From contig CP107211.1 in NCBI GenBank assembly GCA_025757845.1, forward strand, positions 2,790,001 through 2,854,000: a stretch of DNA of 64,000 nt, given 5' to 3'. The notes under the pieces are model-generated. The model was not told the origin of the DNA. It saw only the letters and a list, made by a program, of their open reading frames with translations, and did no database searches. Below are positions 48,699 to 56,674 of this stretch, piece by piece; position 1 is the first letter of the stretch, and every line of letters starts with the position of its first letter. The position numbers and the translations under genes were made by a program. This DNA comes from Oscillospiraceae bacterium. Its GTDB lineage: Bacteria > Bacillota > Clostridia > Oscillospirales > Ruminococcaceae.

Positions 48699-49979
48699 TT
48701 ACTGTGCCACAGGTGCGGTGATGCCGGCCACAGCGTCATCCACCAGCTGCTGCGTGGTCTTGCCCTGCGTGTCGCCGGAGGCGAGGATCTCGCCCAGACT
48801 TGCGGCGGAGCTCCAGTAGTTTGCGCCTACCCGCTGCAGGGTAGCGTAGGAGCTCTGCTCAGCCAGTGCGGCAATGGCGGGTGCAGACTGCACAGCCTCG
48901 GAAGCATTGGCATTGATGTTGGAGGGGCCCAGCTTGCGGTCGTTGAAGCGCTTGTTCTGGTTGTCCTCGTTGGTGATGAAGTCGGCCAGCATCATGGCAA
49001 CGCCCACGTTAGCGCTGTGGGGGTTGACGCCCACCAGCTTGTAGCCGGAGAAGGAGCCCATCTGGACCTGTGCGCCGTTCAGGGTGTAGGTTGGCAGCTT
49101 GGTGGCGGCGTAGCCCTCGCCCCAAGCCTCCTCGGCGGTGCTGGCGTTCCAAGTACCGGAGATGGCGGCGCAGCAGCTGCCGTCCTTGATGGCAGAAACG
49201 ATATCAGCATCTGCGCCGGACTTGAAGCCGGGGTTTGCGGTGATATCCAGAATGGCCTGCGTTACGTCTGCGCCGGGAGCCTCGTTCCAGTTGCAGACGG
49301 TGTTGATACCGTCATCTGCCAGCGTAGCCACCAGACCGGCACCGGCGTAGAAGCTGTAAATGTACCATGCATCGTTCACACTCATCATGAACTTTTTGCC
49401 GGCAGCTGCAGCCTTTTCCAGCATGGTGTCCACGCTCTGCACGTCCTCGGCGCTCAGAATGCTTGCATCATAGTACAGGAAGTAGCCGTTGTCGGCGGTC
49501 ATGGGGTAGGCGTAGAGCTTGTCGTTCATGGTGGCAGCGCCCACAGAGCCGGGCAGGTTGCGGCTCTTCACGTCGTCCGGGTTCAGCAGAACCTCCTGCA
49601 GAGCACCGGCATTCACCAGCTCGTTCAGCTGGTCATCGGCAAAGGCAAAAACGTCTGCGGCAGACTCCGGGTCAGCCAGAACGGTGTCCTTTGCGCTGGA
49701 CTCAGACTGCACGCCGATCTCGATGGTCACGTTGCCCTTGTCCGCATTCTGCTCGATGAAAGCATCCGCCATCTCGCGCAGCATGGTCTGATCCTCTTCT
49801 GCACCCCACATGGTCAGCTTCACATCGCCCCAGCTCTCCGCAGCAGAGGCAGCCGTACTGGAAGCGGCAGCAGAGGAAGCGGTGCCAGAGGAAGAACCGC
49901 CGCAGGCGGTCAGCGCACCGGCAGCAGCCATCGTACCCATAGCAGCAAGGAATTTACGGCGGGAAATCAGCTTTTTCAT
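48699..49979 (-). CDS. extracellular sugar-binding lipoprotein of the ABC importer
   Basis: 426 aa. Leader MKKLISRRKFLAAMGTMAAA contains a twin-arginine motif and a lipobox LTAC (lipidation at Cys26), followed by a Ser/Ala linker. The mature protein is a family 1-type maltose/galactooligosaccharide-binding fold (VKLTMWGAEEDQTMLREMADAF, LYAYPMTADNGYFLYYD, AAISGTWNASTAEEAWG). AAGGAG precedes the ATG at 49979. It is first in the transporter operon under a LacI-type operator. Confidence 0.92.
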   Translation of the reverse strand: MKKLISRRKFLAAMGTMAAAGALTACGGSSSGTASSAAASSTAASAAESWGDVKLTMWGAEEDQTMLREMADAFIEQNADKGNVTIEIGVQSESSAKDTVLADPESAADVFAFADDQLNELVNAGALQEVLLNPDDVKSRNLPGSVGAATMNDKLYAYPMTADNGYFLYYDASILSAEDVQSVDTMLEKAAAAGKKFMMSVNDAWYIYSFYAGAGLVATLADDGINTVCNWNEAPGADVTQAILDITANPGFKSGADADIVSAIKDGSCCAAISGTWNASTAEEAWGEGYAATKLPTYTLNGAQVQMGSFSGYKLVGVNPHSANVGVAMMLADFITNEDNQNKRFNDRKLGPSNINANASEAVQSAPAIAALAEQSSYATLQRVGANYWSSAASLGEILASGDTQGKTTQQLVDDAVAGITAPVAQ

Positions 49980-50026
49980 GATCCAGTTCTCCTTCGTTCT
50001 CAATCTGAAATCTTCGGGTGCTCTTT

Positions 50027-50046
50027 GTTGCGCTTATAAGTTGCGC
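50027..50046 (-). promoter_or_regulatory. LacI-type operator before the solute-binding gene
   Basis: GTTGCGC-TTATAA-GTTGCGC on the plus strand, a tandem of the same half-site found before lacI and the GH42 gene. It lies about 25-45 bases downstream of the predicted start of transcription. Confidence 0.65.
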
Positions 50047-50076
50047 ACATCCAAGCGGCTGTTTTTCTGTACCCAT

Positions 50077-50105
50077 AGGATACCGCATTCTTTTGCTCAC
50101 GTCAA
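50077..50105 (-). promoter_or_regulatory. promoter of the sugar ABC operon
   Basis: TTGACG (50100-50105), 17-bp spacer, TATCCT (50077-50082) on the minus strand. Confidence 0.75.
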
Positions 50106-50179
50106 TGGACGAAATTCACGGTATTGTTGAGTCGAAACTGGAAAAAGTGACGGTAAAATTAGGATACATGGGCAAAAGT

Positions 50180-50197
50180 GCGCAACTTTAGCGCAAC
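50180..50197. promoter_or_regulatory. second tandem GCGCAAC site upstream of the ABC promoter
   Basis: GCGCAAC-TTTA-GCGCAAC, opposite orientation to the 50027 site, about 75 bp upstream of the -35. Looping between the two is possible. Confidence 0.5.
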
Positions 50198-50220
50198 CTT
50201 TGCCATGCAAAGAGCAAAAA

Positions 50221-50246
50221 TGCCCGCTCCGGGAAAGGAGCAGGCA
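50221..50246 (-). terminator. terminator of the LacI gene
   Basis: TGCCTGCTCC / GGAGCGGGCA stem on the minus strand, then TTTTT. Confidence 0.85.
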
Positions 50247-50257
50247 CAAAAAGCGCG

Positions 50258-51289
50258 TTATTTGATGCTGCGGGAGCGTTCCCTCCACTTGGTAGAGTCC
50301 CGCAAAATGACCTGATAACCTTCCAGTTGCCGCATGACGATCTCTTTTCCGGCCAGCCGGTCCAGCAGCATCCGGCAGGCGGTCTTGCCCAGCTGCTCGG
50401 CATCGTACTGCACCGCCGAAACAGACGGCGTGATGCTGGCAAGCATGGAGCTGTCGTACAGGCTGGCCACTCGCAGATCGTTGGGCACGAGGATATGCCG
50501 CGTCCGCAGCTCCCGCATGACCTCAAAGGCGACCTCATCATCGCCGCAAAGGATGCAATCTGCCTTCTGCTCCAGCGCAGCCTCCAGTGCATCGAGCGTC
50601 TGCCCGGCAGATTCCACACCGGAATGAACGAGCCGCTGGTCTACTGGCACACCAAATTCCGCGAATCCACGCAGATAACCGCGTATGCGGTCGGTGTTGA
50701 CGGCGTAGATGGTACTGCCCACCAGCAGCGCGATCCGCTTGGCGCCCAGCTGCAAAAGGATGCGTGTCATCTCGCAGGCAGCCGCGACCTGATCGTTGTC
50801 TGCCTGCGGGATGGTCTTGTCCTCGCTGCGTCCGATGAGCACAAAAGGTGTCTCGTATTGCCGCAAAAGTTCGATGCAGGGATCATCCGCCATGGCGTAG
50901 GTCAGGATCACGCCGTCCACCTTGTGGTTGGCCAGCTGCCGCTGCAGCTGCGAATACTCGGTGTTGGAGGCGTAGCAAAGCATCAGGTCATAGCCGCGCT
51001 GGTCTGCCATGATGCAGATGCCGCCCATGCACTTGCGCAAAAAGGGCAGATCCAGCGTAATAAAGCGCTGCGGTACGATCATGGCAATGTTGTTGGTGCG
51101 CACCTTTTCGCCGCCCTGCGGGGCGGCAGGCTCAGTGCGGGTGCGTCCTAGATAGGCATATACCTTGGCGCGGGTCTCCTCACTGATGCGTCCCTTTCCG
51201 GAAAGTGCGCGTGATACCGTTGTTTTAGAAACACCAAGCGCATCGGCCACCTGCTCGATCGTCATTTTTTCGGTTTCCTTTGCAGCCAC
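50258..51289 (-). CDS. LacI-family transcriptional regulator of the galactoside locus
   Basis: 343 aa. The helix-turn-helix MTIEQVADALGVSKTTVSRA and hinge GKGRISEETRAKVYAYL are at residues 9-46. A periplasmic-binding-protein-like sensor domain follows (NNIAMIVPQRFITLDLPFL, VDGVILTYA, RIRGYLRGF). The GTG at 51289 is ten bases behind AGGAG and gives a typical length; an ATG eight codons later is an alternative. The promoter region carries TGCGCA-type half-sites, so it probably represses itself, the ABC operon and the GH42 gene, and is relieved by a galactoside. Confidence 0.9.
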   Translation of the reverse strand: MAAKETEKMTIEQVADALGVSKTTVSRALSGKGRISEETRAKVYAYLGRTRTEPAAPQGGEKVRTNNIAMIVPQRFITLDLPFLRKCMGGICIMADQRGYDLMLCYASNTEYSQLQRQLANHKVDGVILTYAMADDPCIELLRQYETPFVLIGRSEDKTIPQADNDQVAAACEMTRILLQLGAKRIALLVGSTIYAVNTDRIRGYLRGFAEFGVPVDQRLVHSGVESAGQTLDALEAALEQKADCILCGDDEVAFEVMRELRTRHILVPNDLRVASLYDSSMLASITPSVSAVQYDAEQLGKTACRMLLDRLAGKEIVMRQLEGYQVILRDSTKWRERSRSIK

Positions 51290-51315
51290 AGGATATCCTC
51301 TCCTTTTCACAGAAC

Positions 51316-51365
51316 TGCGCAACAATGCGCCACCCCAGCATACCGGGGTAAGCCCGCTTTGTCAA
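51316..51365 (-). promoter_or_regulatory. LacI gene promoter with operator
   Basis: TTGACA (51360-51365), 17-bp spacer, TATGCT (51337-51342). TGCGCAACAATGCGCC (51316-51331) lies over the start of transcription, consistent with autorepression. Confidence 0.72.
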
Positions 51366-51383
51366 GTATGAAAGCAAACAAAA

Positions 51384-51410
51384 AGCGTCCTGCTTTTTTG
51401 GCAGAACGCT
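51384..51410 (-). terminator. terminator of the GH42 gene
   Basis: AGCGTTCTGC / GCAGGACGCT stem on the minus strand, then TTTTGTTT. Confidence 0.82.
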
Positions 51411-51430
51411 GAAAGCTGGTATTTTTTGCC

Positions 51431-53413
51431 TTACAGGACCTGCTCGCCGTTTTTCCAGACGGCCGTTCCGTAACGGTTCAGCGCAACACCGCCTACTTCG
51501 ACCGGATGTTCATTGCAGTTCTGTACAAAGACGAACGTACCGCGCCGCGCGGCCAGAACGCCGTCCGGCAGAGCCTCCGGCCAGGCCGGGGTCAGGCCGA
51601 CTTCCTTTACAGCAGCACGATAAAATGCGCGATAGAACGCTTCCTCGAACCGACTTGCCAGATAATAGGCACGGCCCTCCCCGTAGGAGTGGACAGCCAC
51701 CGCCGGGCAGTTTGCATAATAGTCCTCGGCATAAACGCTCAGCGGTGTGGCAGGGTCGGTGTCGTTCAGACTTGCGACCTCGCATAGGACCGAAGCCTGC
51801 GTTTCCGGCAAAGTGGAATCGTCCATCGGGGTGCAGCGGCAGGTTTCGCCGTCATACATTCCGTCGATCTCAGTGCGGCGCAGGCCCAGCAGGTCGGTCA
51901 AGCCGTAGGGCGTGTCACCCAGACGGCACAAATCGCTTTCATCCACCACACCGGTCCAGTATGTAACCACGACCGTACCACCATTCCGGGCAAAATCACA
52001 GAGTTTTTGGGCAAAGGCATCGGTCAGCAAATAAACCATCGGAACAACGACCAAACCATAACCCGTCAAATCGGATTCCTGATTCACGAACTCCACCGCA
52101 ATGCCTTCCCGCGCAAGAGCATTGTAGTGCAGCTTCAGCTCGTCCCAGTAGCCCATCCCTGCATTGCGCGGGCCGCAGGAACCTTCCAATGCCCACTTGT
52201 TTTCCCAATCGTGGACGATTGCCGCCTGTTTTTCACGGCAAGTCGTTGCAATTTCAGAAAGAACTTCCAGCTTCCGTCCCACTTCCATCGTTTCCCGGAA
52301 CGGGCGGGCATCCTCCCGGCCATCATGGCCGACGACTGCACCATGGAACTTTTCTTCAGCGCCGCGGCTGGCTCGCCACTGGAAGTAAAGCACACTGTCC
52401 GAACCATGTGCAACCGTCTGCAGAGCCGCAAGCTCCGCAATGCCGGGGCGCTTCTGTTTGGAGATCGGCTGCCAGTTGGTAAAGCTGGGGCTGGATTCCA
52501 TCAGCAGGAAGGGCCTGCCCTTCATGGAGTAATACAGGTCGTGCATCAGGGCCGTATCCAACGCCGTTTCTTCCACTGTTTCGCTGGGCTTGTGCCATGT
52601 GGGGTAGTTGTCCCAGCTGGCAATGTCGATCTCCTTGGACATTTTGAAATAGTCGATGCCGTCAAACCGGTACATCATGTTTACCGTGAACTTTGCATCC
52701 GGCGCAAATTCTTTCACGGTATCACGCTCAAATTTCAAAAAATCAATGTGTCGGTCACTGACAAAGCGCTTCCAGTCCAGCGCAAGGCCCTGCACGGCAT
52801 TTTCCCCCTGCGGAGCAGGACTTTCGATTTGTTTCCAAGCGGTATAGTCGTGACTCCAGAACCGGGCGTTCCATGCCTTGTTCAAGGCATCCAAAGAGCC
52901 ATACCGTTCCTTGAGCCAGCAGCGGAACGCGGCCTGACACAGCTCGCAATGGCAGTCGCCGCTCATCTCGTTGGAGATATGCCAGAGCAGGACAGCCGGG
53001 TCATTGCCGAACCGCTGCGCCAGCATCTGGTCGATGATGCGGACTTTTTCCCGGTAAACCGGCGATGTATAGCAGTAATTCTGCCGCCGGTTGTACAGCT
53101 CCCGGACCCGGTCTGCCCGGACTCGGCGCACCTCGGGGTATTTGTGTGCCATCCAAGCGGGGCGGGCCGCACTGGGCGTTGCAAGGATCGTATGGATTCC
53201 ATTGGCATACAGGTTATGGACGATGTCTGCCAGCCAATCCAGCTCAAATACCCCCTCCTGCGGTTCCAATGTGGACCATGAGAACACGCCCAGCGTCACA
53301 GTATTAACGTGTGCCTTTTTCATCAGTTCGATGTCCTGCGCCAGAATATCGGGCCGGTCCAGCCACTGTTCCGGGTTGTAGTCTCCGCCATGAAGTAATC
53401 TGAGCTGCTGCAT
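51431..53413 (-). CDS. GH42 beta-galactosidase
   Basis: 660 aa. The TIM barrel has the acid/base E149 in WHISNEMSGDC and nucleophile E306 in LLMESSPS. Cysteines C114, C154, C156 and C159 match the zinc site of GH42 enzymes. The trimerisation domain (410-600) and a small C-terminal beta domain follow. No signal peptide, so it acts on galactosides brought in by the adjacent importer. AAAGGAGG precedes the ATG at 53413. A palindromic operator lies between the promoter and the start codon. Confidence 0.94.
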   Translation of the reverse strand: MQQLRLLHGGDYNPEQWLDRPDILAQDIELMKKAHVNTVTLGVFSWSTLEPQEGVFELDWLADIVHNLYANGIHTILATPSAARPAWMAHKYPEVRRVRADRVRELYNRRQNYCYTSPVYREKVRIIDQMLAQRFGNDPAVLLWHISNEMSGDCHCELCQAAFRCWLKERYGSLDALNKAWNARFWSHDYTAWKQIESPAPQGENAVQGLALDWKRFVSDRHIDFLKFERDTVKEFAPDAKFTVNMMYRFDGIDYFKMSKEIDIASWDNYPTWHKPSETVEETALDTALMHDLYYSMKGRPFLLMESSPSFTNWQPISKQKRPGIAELAALQTVAHGSDSVLYFQWRASRGAEEKFHGAVVGHDGREDARPFRETMEVGRKLEVLSEIATTCREKQAAIVHDWENKWALEGSCGPRNAGMGYWDELKLHYNALAREGIAVEFVNQESDLTGYGLVVVPMVYLLTDAFAQKLCDFARNGGTVVVTYWTGVVDESDLCRLGDTPYGLTDLLGLRRTEIDGMYDGETCRCTPMDDSTLPETQASVLCEVASLNDTDPATPLSVYAEDYYANCPAVAVHSYGEGRAYYLASRFEEAFYRAFYRAAVKEVGLTPAWPEALPDGVLAARRGTFVFVQNCNEHPVEVGGVALNRYGTAVWKNGEQVL

Positions 53414-53430
53414 GATAGCGGCCTCCTTTG

Positions 53431-53449
53431 GTTGCGCAAATTGCGCAAC
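53431..53449 (-). promoter_or_regulatory. palindromic LacI-type operator of the GH42 gene
   Basis: GTTGCGCAA-A-TTGCGCAAC, a perfect 19-bp palindrome made of two TTGCGCAA words, just upstream of the ribosome site. Confidence 0.75.
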
Positions 53450-53481
53450 ATTTTTATCGGATAAAGTTGCGTTTGATACAG

Positions 53482-53510
53482 AGTATAGCAAGAACCTCCA
53501 CAAGATGCAA
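53482..53510 (-). promoter_or_regulatory. promoter of the GH42 gene
   Basis: TTGCAT (53505-53510), 17-bp spacer, TATACT (53482-53487) on the minus strand. Confidence 0.75.
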
Positions 53511-53684
53511 TGCAGCTTTATGGAATTTCGTTGCAATAAGCTGAATGTTTGATGCGGCACAAGAAATCATCCATGGATGCTTTGGAAGATTCCACAACGT
53601 TCATGGGGGATTTATAGGCAGGTTGTCAAAATGCAGAAATAATCCGTATTGCTTTTGATACGGGTTAAGGGCAGAACAAGGAAA

Positions 53685-53826
53685 CTGTTGCAAAATAGCT
53701 CTCTGAAAAAATATGCACAAAACCCGGAACCTTTTCAGGGCCAAAACGGCTCAAAAAGGGTTCCGGGTTTCTGTTTTTGCACTATTTCTTTGCGCAAGTC
53801 GCTATCGCATTTTTATTTTGCAACAG
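53685..53826. mobile_element. about 142-bp MITE-like element with IS-type terminal inverted repeats
   Basis: Ends are CTGTTGCAAAATA (53685-53697) and its inverse TATTTTGCAACAG (53814-53826), similar to the ends of several insertion sequences. Inside is a large hairpin: ACCCGGAACC (about 53722-53733) against GGTTCCGGGT (about 53758-53769). No transposase is present. The element lies just after the C45 hydrolase stop and may also end its transcript. The rest of the 53450-53684 gap shows no gene. Confidence 0.6.
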
Positions 53827-53850
53827 CCCCTCTTGACTTATTTCTGAATT

Positions 53851-54960
53851 TTAATTCGGATGTTCAATTTTATTTTGACTTAGATTATAGATCGTTTTAT
53901 CATCCCAGTTTCGTCGGAGAGCAATCTCGGCAGTCAGATCTGTATTATTATAATTGATCGACCATTGTGTATTACTTGTGATATCAGTAGGATTTGGATC
54001 CTGGGAAGATGCCTTTAAAGCATTCCATACGGTAGAATTGGTATGTTCTGTTTCTGCTTCAAAAGTCTTAAGAACAGCATCGTAACGTTCTCTTCCGTGT
54101 CCGTAGATTCCATTCTTCTGATTCGGAGCAACTTTGTCTTTGTACAGGACAAAGAAATTAGTGACAGCTTCAGATCTGGTGTCAACGAGTTCTCGGGTTT
54201 CACTGTCGCAATCGTATTCAATGACTCGTCCATCACCTGAGGCGTCTGTAATGTAGAAATGATAATCTCTACCGGAGGAGGCGAACATATCATATTCTTT
54301 TAACAGATCTACTGCTTCCTGTGTGGAGGCAGCACGGTCCAACACGAGGCGAATAGCCAGTGTTGTTGCGATTGTTGGCTTGCCGGTATTCTGGAAAACT
54401 GGTTCGCTGTCCAGAGTAAGTACTGCAATAGAAACACCTTTTTCGTTCATACCATCAAGGCAAATGAAAGGAGAGGTCAAGGTGGCAAGTTTTTTCTTCA
54501 TGCTTTCATCAGGTGTATTGGCAGAAATATTATCAAGTGCCGCGAAGGCTACAGATTTGTAACCATTTTGGGGCGTACAGTACACAAGCATGGCAGAAGT
54601 GTCCAGCTTAAAATCATAATTTCGGCCCATATGAACCTGATTCTGGTTATCTGTCATTGTAAACGCAGTGCATCCGAAATCAGGAGCTTTGATCTTAACA
54701 GGCAGCAGGGGAAGAGCTTCTTTGATAATTGCGTCGATCATACTTTGGTTGTCTGTGATTCCGTAGTCAATGATCTGATCCAGATCATAATCGTATTTGA
54801 TGTCTATCTGATAAAGGTTGTATCCATCTTCATAAGAAGTGACTTTCTGAATGGAAGAGAGCGTGCAGAAGCGGGAAAAATAATAGATACAGAAGCTTCC
54901 GACAAGGAGAAGGATGATACAGACAATCATAAGGGAGATTCGTTTTATATGTTTTTTCAT
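53851..54960 (-). CDS. membrane-anchored Ntn hydrolase, choloylglycine/C45 acyltransferase-like
   Basis: 369 aa. One N-terminal membrane helix (residues 8-28) anchors it outside. The Ntn core appears at FGCTAFTMTDNQNQVHMGRNYDF: probable nucleophile C97 after propeptide removal, with R113, N114 and D116. PFICLDGMNEKGVSIAVL and YDMFASSGRDYHFYITDASG fit the linear-amide hydrolase group (bile-salt hydrolase, penicillin V acylase, C45). The membrane anchor and the 96-residue prosegment are unusual. The gene is visibly A/T-rich compared with its neighbours. It lies 28 bp after the TetR gene, with AAGGAGG before the ATG. Confidence 0.8.
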   Translation of the reverse strand: MKKHIKRISLMIVCIILLLVGSFCIYYFSRFCTLSSIQKVTSYEDGYNLYQIDIKYDYDLDQIIDYGITDNQSMIDAIIKEALPLLPVKIKAPDFGCTAFTMTDNQNQVHMGRNYDFKLDTSAMLVYCTPQNGYKSVAFAALDNISANTPDESMKKKLATLTSPFICLDGMNEKGVSIAVLTLDSEPVFQNTGKPTIATTLAIRLVLDRAASTQEAVDLLKEYDMFASSGRDYHFYITDASGDGRVIEYDCDSETRELVDTRSEAVTNFFVLYKDKVAPNQKNGIYGHGRERYDAVLKTFEAETEHTNSTVWNALKASSQDPNPTDITSNTQWSINYNNTDLTAEIALRRNWDDKTIYNLSQNKIEHPN

Positions 54961-54988
54961 AGAGCTTCCTCCTTGTCATCAAACCTAG

Positions 54989-55669
54989 TTATCCTTTCAG
55001 ATCAAACTGTACGGACAGCGATGCAAGCACTGCATCTATCACTTTCCGCGCCTCAGCAAGCACATCGATCTCCGCCACAAAAGCGATGACCTGCTCGCGC
55101 TCCTGCGCGGGGACCTGCAGCGCACTCAGGCTCATGCTCAGATAGCGCCGTATTTTGCGCTCCAGCGTAAAGTAGGGGTCGCACCGCCGTGCCATATAGC
55201 CGCGCATCATGCCAGCCGTGCCCAGCTCTATCTCATAGAAATCGCACTCGGCGCACCCGGGCAGATACGTGCTGAACGCCGCCTGCAGCTCGGCCGTGGT
55301 GCTGCGGTGGATGATCTCCACCGTGGCGGGGAAGGTGTACGCTTCCACATAGATATCCCGCAGATTCTCACTCAGTTCGGTCAGCGCCAGCTGCAAAGCC
55401 GTTTCCACTGCGTAGAGGTACACCGGCGATGGGGCGTTTGCCGCCAGCGGCCTTACCGCATCGAACTGCCTGCTGAACATCATGCTGATCAGCTCGGTCA
55501 GCACGCCGTCCTTGGTGCGGAAAATGTTCTGGAACGACCCGGCAGAAACATCCGCTTCCTTTAAAATTTCTGCTACCTTGGTGTTCGTGTAGCCTTTTTC
55601 CAGAAAAAGCCGGACACAGGCGGTCAAAATCCGCCGTTTTGCTTCTTTGCTGTCGTATCTGCGCGCCAT
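54989..55669 (-). CDS. TetR/AcrR-family regulator
   Basis: 226 aa. The DNA-binding domain is SKEAKRRILTACVRLFLEKGYTNTKVAEIL followed by SAGSFQNIFRTKDGVL (residues 7-55). The rest is an all-helical effector domain with a Cys-containing PGCAECDF segment. It is upstream of, and probably co-transcribed with, the C45-type hydrolase it may control. AAGGA precedes the ATG at 55669 and a TTGAAC-17-TATAAT promoter lies at 55707-55735. Confidence 0.88.
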   Translation of the reverse strand: MARRYDSKEAKRRILTACVRLFLEKGYTNTKVAEILKEADVSAGSFQNIFRTKDGVLTELISMMFSRQFDAVRPLAANAPSPVYLYAVETALQLALTELSENLRDIYVEAYTFPATVEIIHRSTTAELQAAFSTYLPGCAECDFYEIELGTAGMMRGYMARRCDPYFTLERKIRRYLSMSLSALQVPAQEREQVIAFVAEIDVLAEARKVIDAVLASLSVQFDLKG

Positions 55670-55706
55670 TGGGAATCATCCTTTTCTGTAATTGATTTCT
55701 GACCCA

Positions 55707-55735
55707 ATTATATCCTGATTCCGGATTCGGTTCAA
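55707..55735 (-). promoter_or_regulatory. promoter of the TetR-hydrolase pair
   Basis: TTGAAC (55730-55735), 17-bp spacer, TATAAT (55707-55712) on the minus strand. Confidence 0.72.
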
Positions 55736-55740
55736 GTAGA

Positions 55741-55908
55741 ACTTTCCCGGCGTATTTTGGGCAATTCGACGGGGAGAGCCGCCCGGCGCAGGAAATCCCG
55801 CAACAGGTCGGTGGCGAACCCACCATCTCCATGACGGCTCTTTTGGAATTGCTCACGGATGCCGACCCGGAAATGAAGGCAAAGCTCCGCTTGGCACTGC
55901 TCACCTAA
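55741..55908 (+). pseudogene. C-terminal remnant of an unrecognised gene
   Basis: A plus-strand frame without a start codon reads FPAYFGQFDGESRPAQEIP, then QQVGGEPTISMTALLELLTD and ADPEMKAKLRLALLT before TAA. The sequence is GC-rich and protein-like, but the gene body is missing and the left part merges with the TetR promoter. The family is not recognised. Confidence 0.4.
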
Positions 55909-56008
55909 TGCAAAAAAGGGCACTGATTGCAATGCAATACAGCGCCCTACATCATCGGACATGGGTAACACCGACCGTGCCGAAACCGTGCGGCTTGAGA
56001 ACAAAAAG

Positions 56009-56046
56009 AAAATCCAACGAGGAATCTTACGATTCATCGTTGGATT
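56009..56046 (-). terminator. terminator directly after the tRNA 3' half
   Basis: AAAATCCAACGA ... TCGTTGGATTTT stem with an inner GAATC/GATTC pair; on the minus strand it is followed by TTTTCTTTTT. It begins two bases after the CCA of the tRNA fragment. Confidence 0.75.
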
Positions 56047-56047
56047 T

Positions 56048-56097
56048 TGGTGTGCTCGAGGGAACTCGAATCCCTGGCCCTCTGATTAAAAGAGCCC
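56048..56097 (-). other. 3' half of a tRNA gene, probable attachment site
   Basis: On the minus strand the sequence shows a clear T arm, AGGGA-TTCGAGT-TCCCT, then CGAGCAC and ACCA. A CTCT-TTTAATC-AGAG stem-loop lies where the anticodon arm should be. The partner 5' strand GTGCTCG and the D arm are absent. A tRNA terminator follows directly, so this looks like the true chromosomal 3' end of a tRNA split by an integrated element. The amino acid cannot be assigned. Confidence 0.5.
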
Positions 56098-56105
56098 CTC
56101 AGTCG

Positions 56106-56217
56106 GGGTACTCTGATTTTTGAACTTTCGAGTTTACGTCGTTTTTGCGCAAAGCATCGTGATTTTTCACGTTGCAATTTCTGCGCCCTTTGTCGTATTT
56201 TGCAAGTCAGAGTACCC
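56106..56217. repeat. 11-bp inverted repeat pair next to the tRNA fragment
   Basis: GGGTACTCTGA (56106-56116) and TCAGAGTACCC (56207-56217), 90 bp apart, and GAAACCGTGCA repeats nearby (about 56230 and 56252). They may be recombinase arm sites. No gene was found in 56098-56674. Confidence 0.5.
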
Positions 56218-56358
56218 ATTGCATTCCTTGAAACCGTGCAAAAACAGTGCAGAAACCGTGCACTTACTCTGGGACAAATAAAAAATGATGATTTTAACCA
56301 CCGACTTGATGGCGATTTGAGTGATCACAAAGGTAAATTTGATACACGGAAAGAAGAA

Positions 56359-56395
56359 TGCCCACTCGTCTGAGGAGTTCTCAGGGGAGTGGGCA
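56359..56395. terminator. strong two-part hairpin
   Basis: TGCCCACTC-GT-CTGAG-GAGTT-CTCAG-GG-GAGTGGGCA. Both stems are perfect. It lies about 280 bp downstream of the ATPase gene and has no long T run, so it may be a terminator, a structured RNA or a recombination site. Confidence 0.45.
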
Positions 56396-56674
56396 GTTCT
56401 GTATAATGGCATTTTGTATAGGTCACTTGCCACTTTTAGCATGGAGGTTGCTATTTGGGAAAGAAGTTTCCACTTTTTTATATGGCAAGTTTCCGCACTT
56501 TCCGTACCCCATGAGATATGAACACCCTCTAAACTTTTTCAGAGATTGCTACTTTTTAAGGCGTAGTTTCTAAATCTTGCCCAAAGGATGCTACATTTTG
56601 GCTCAAGGTCGCTAAACATAGCGCACAGAAAATCCCGCAATAATATAATTAAACTTATGATAATTTGGATTATA

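Noticed and set aside
56048-56097. A complete tRNA-Lys or tRNA-Leu gene
   Set aside because: The acceptor 5' strand and D arm are missing, and the putative anticodon loop TTTAATC is not normal, so only a 3' half is supported.
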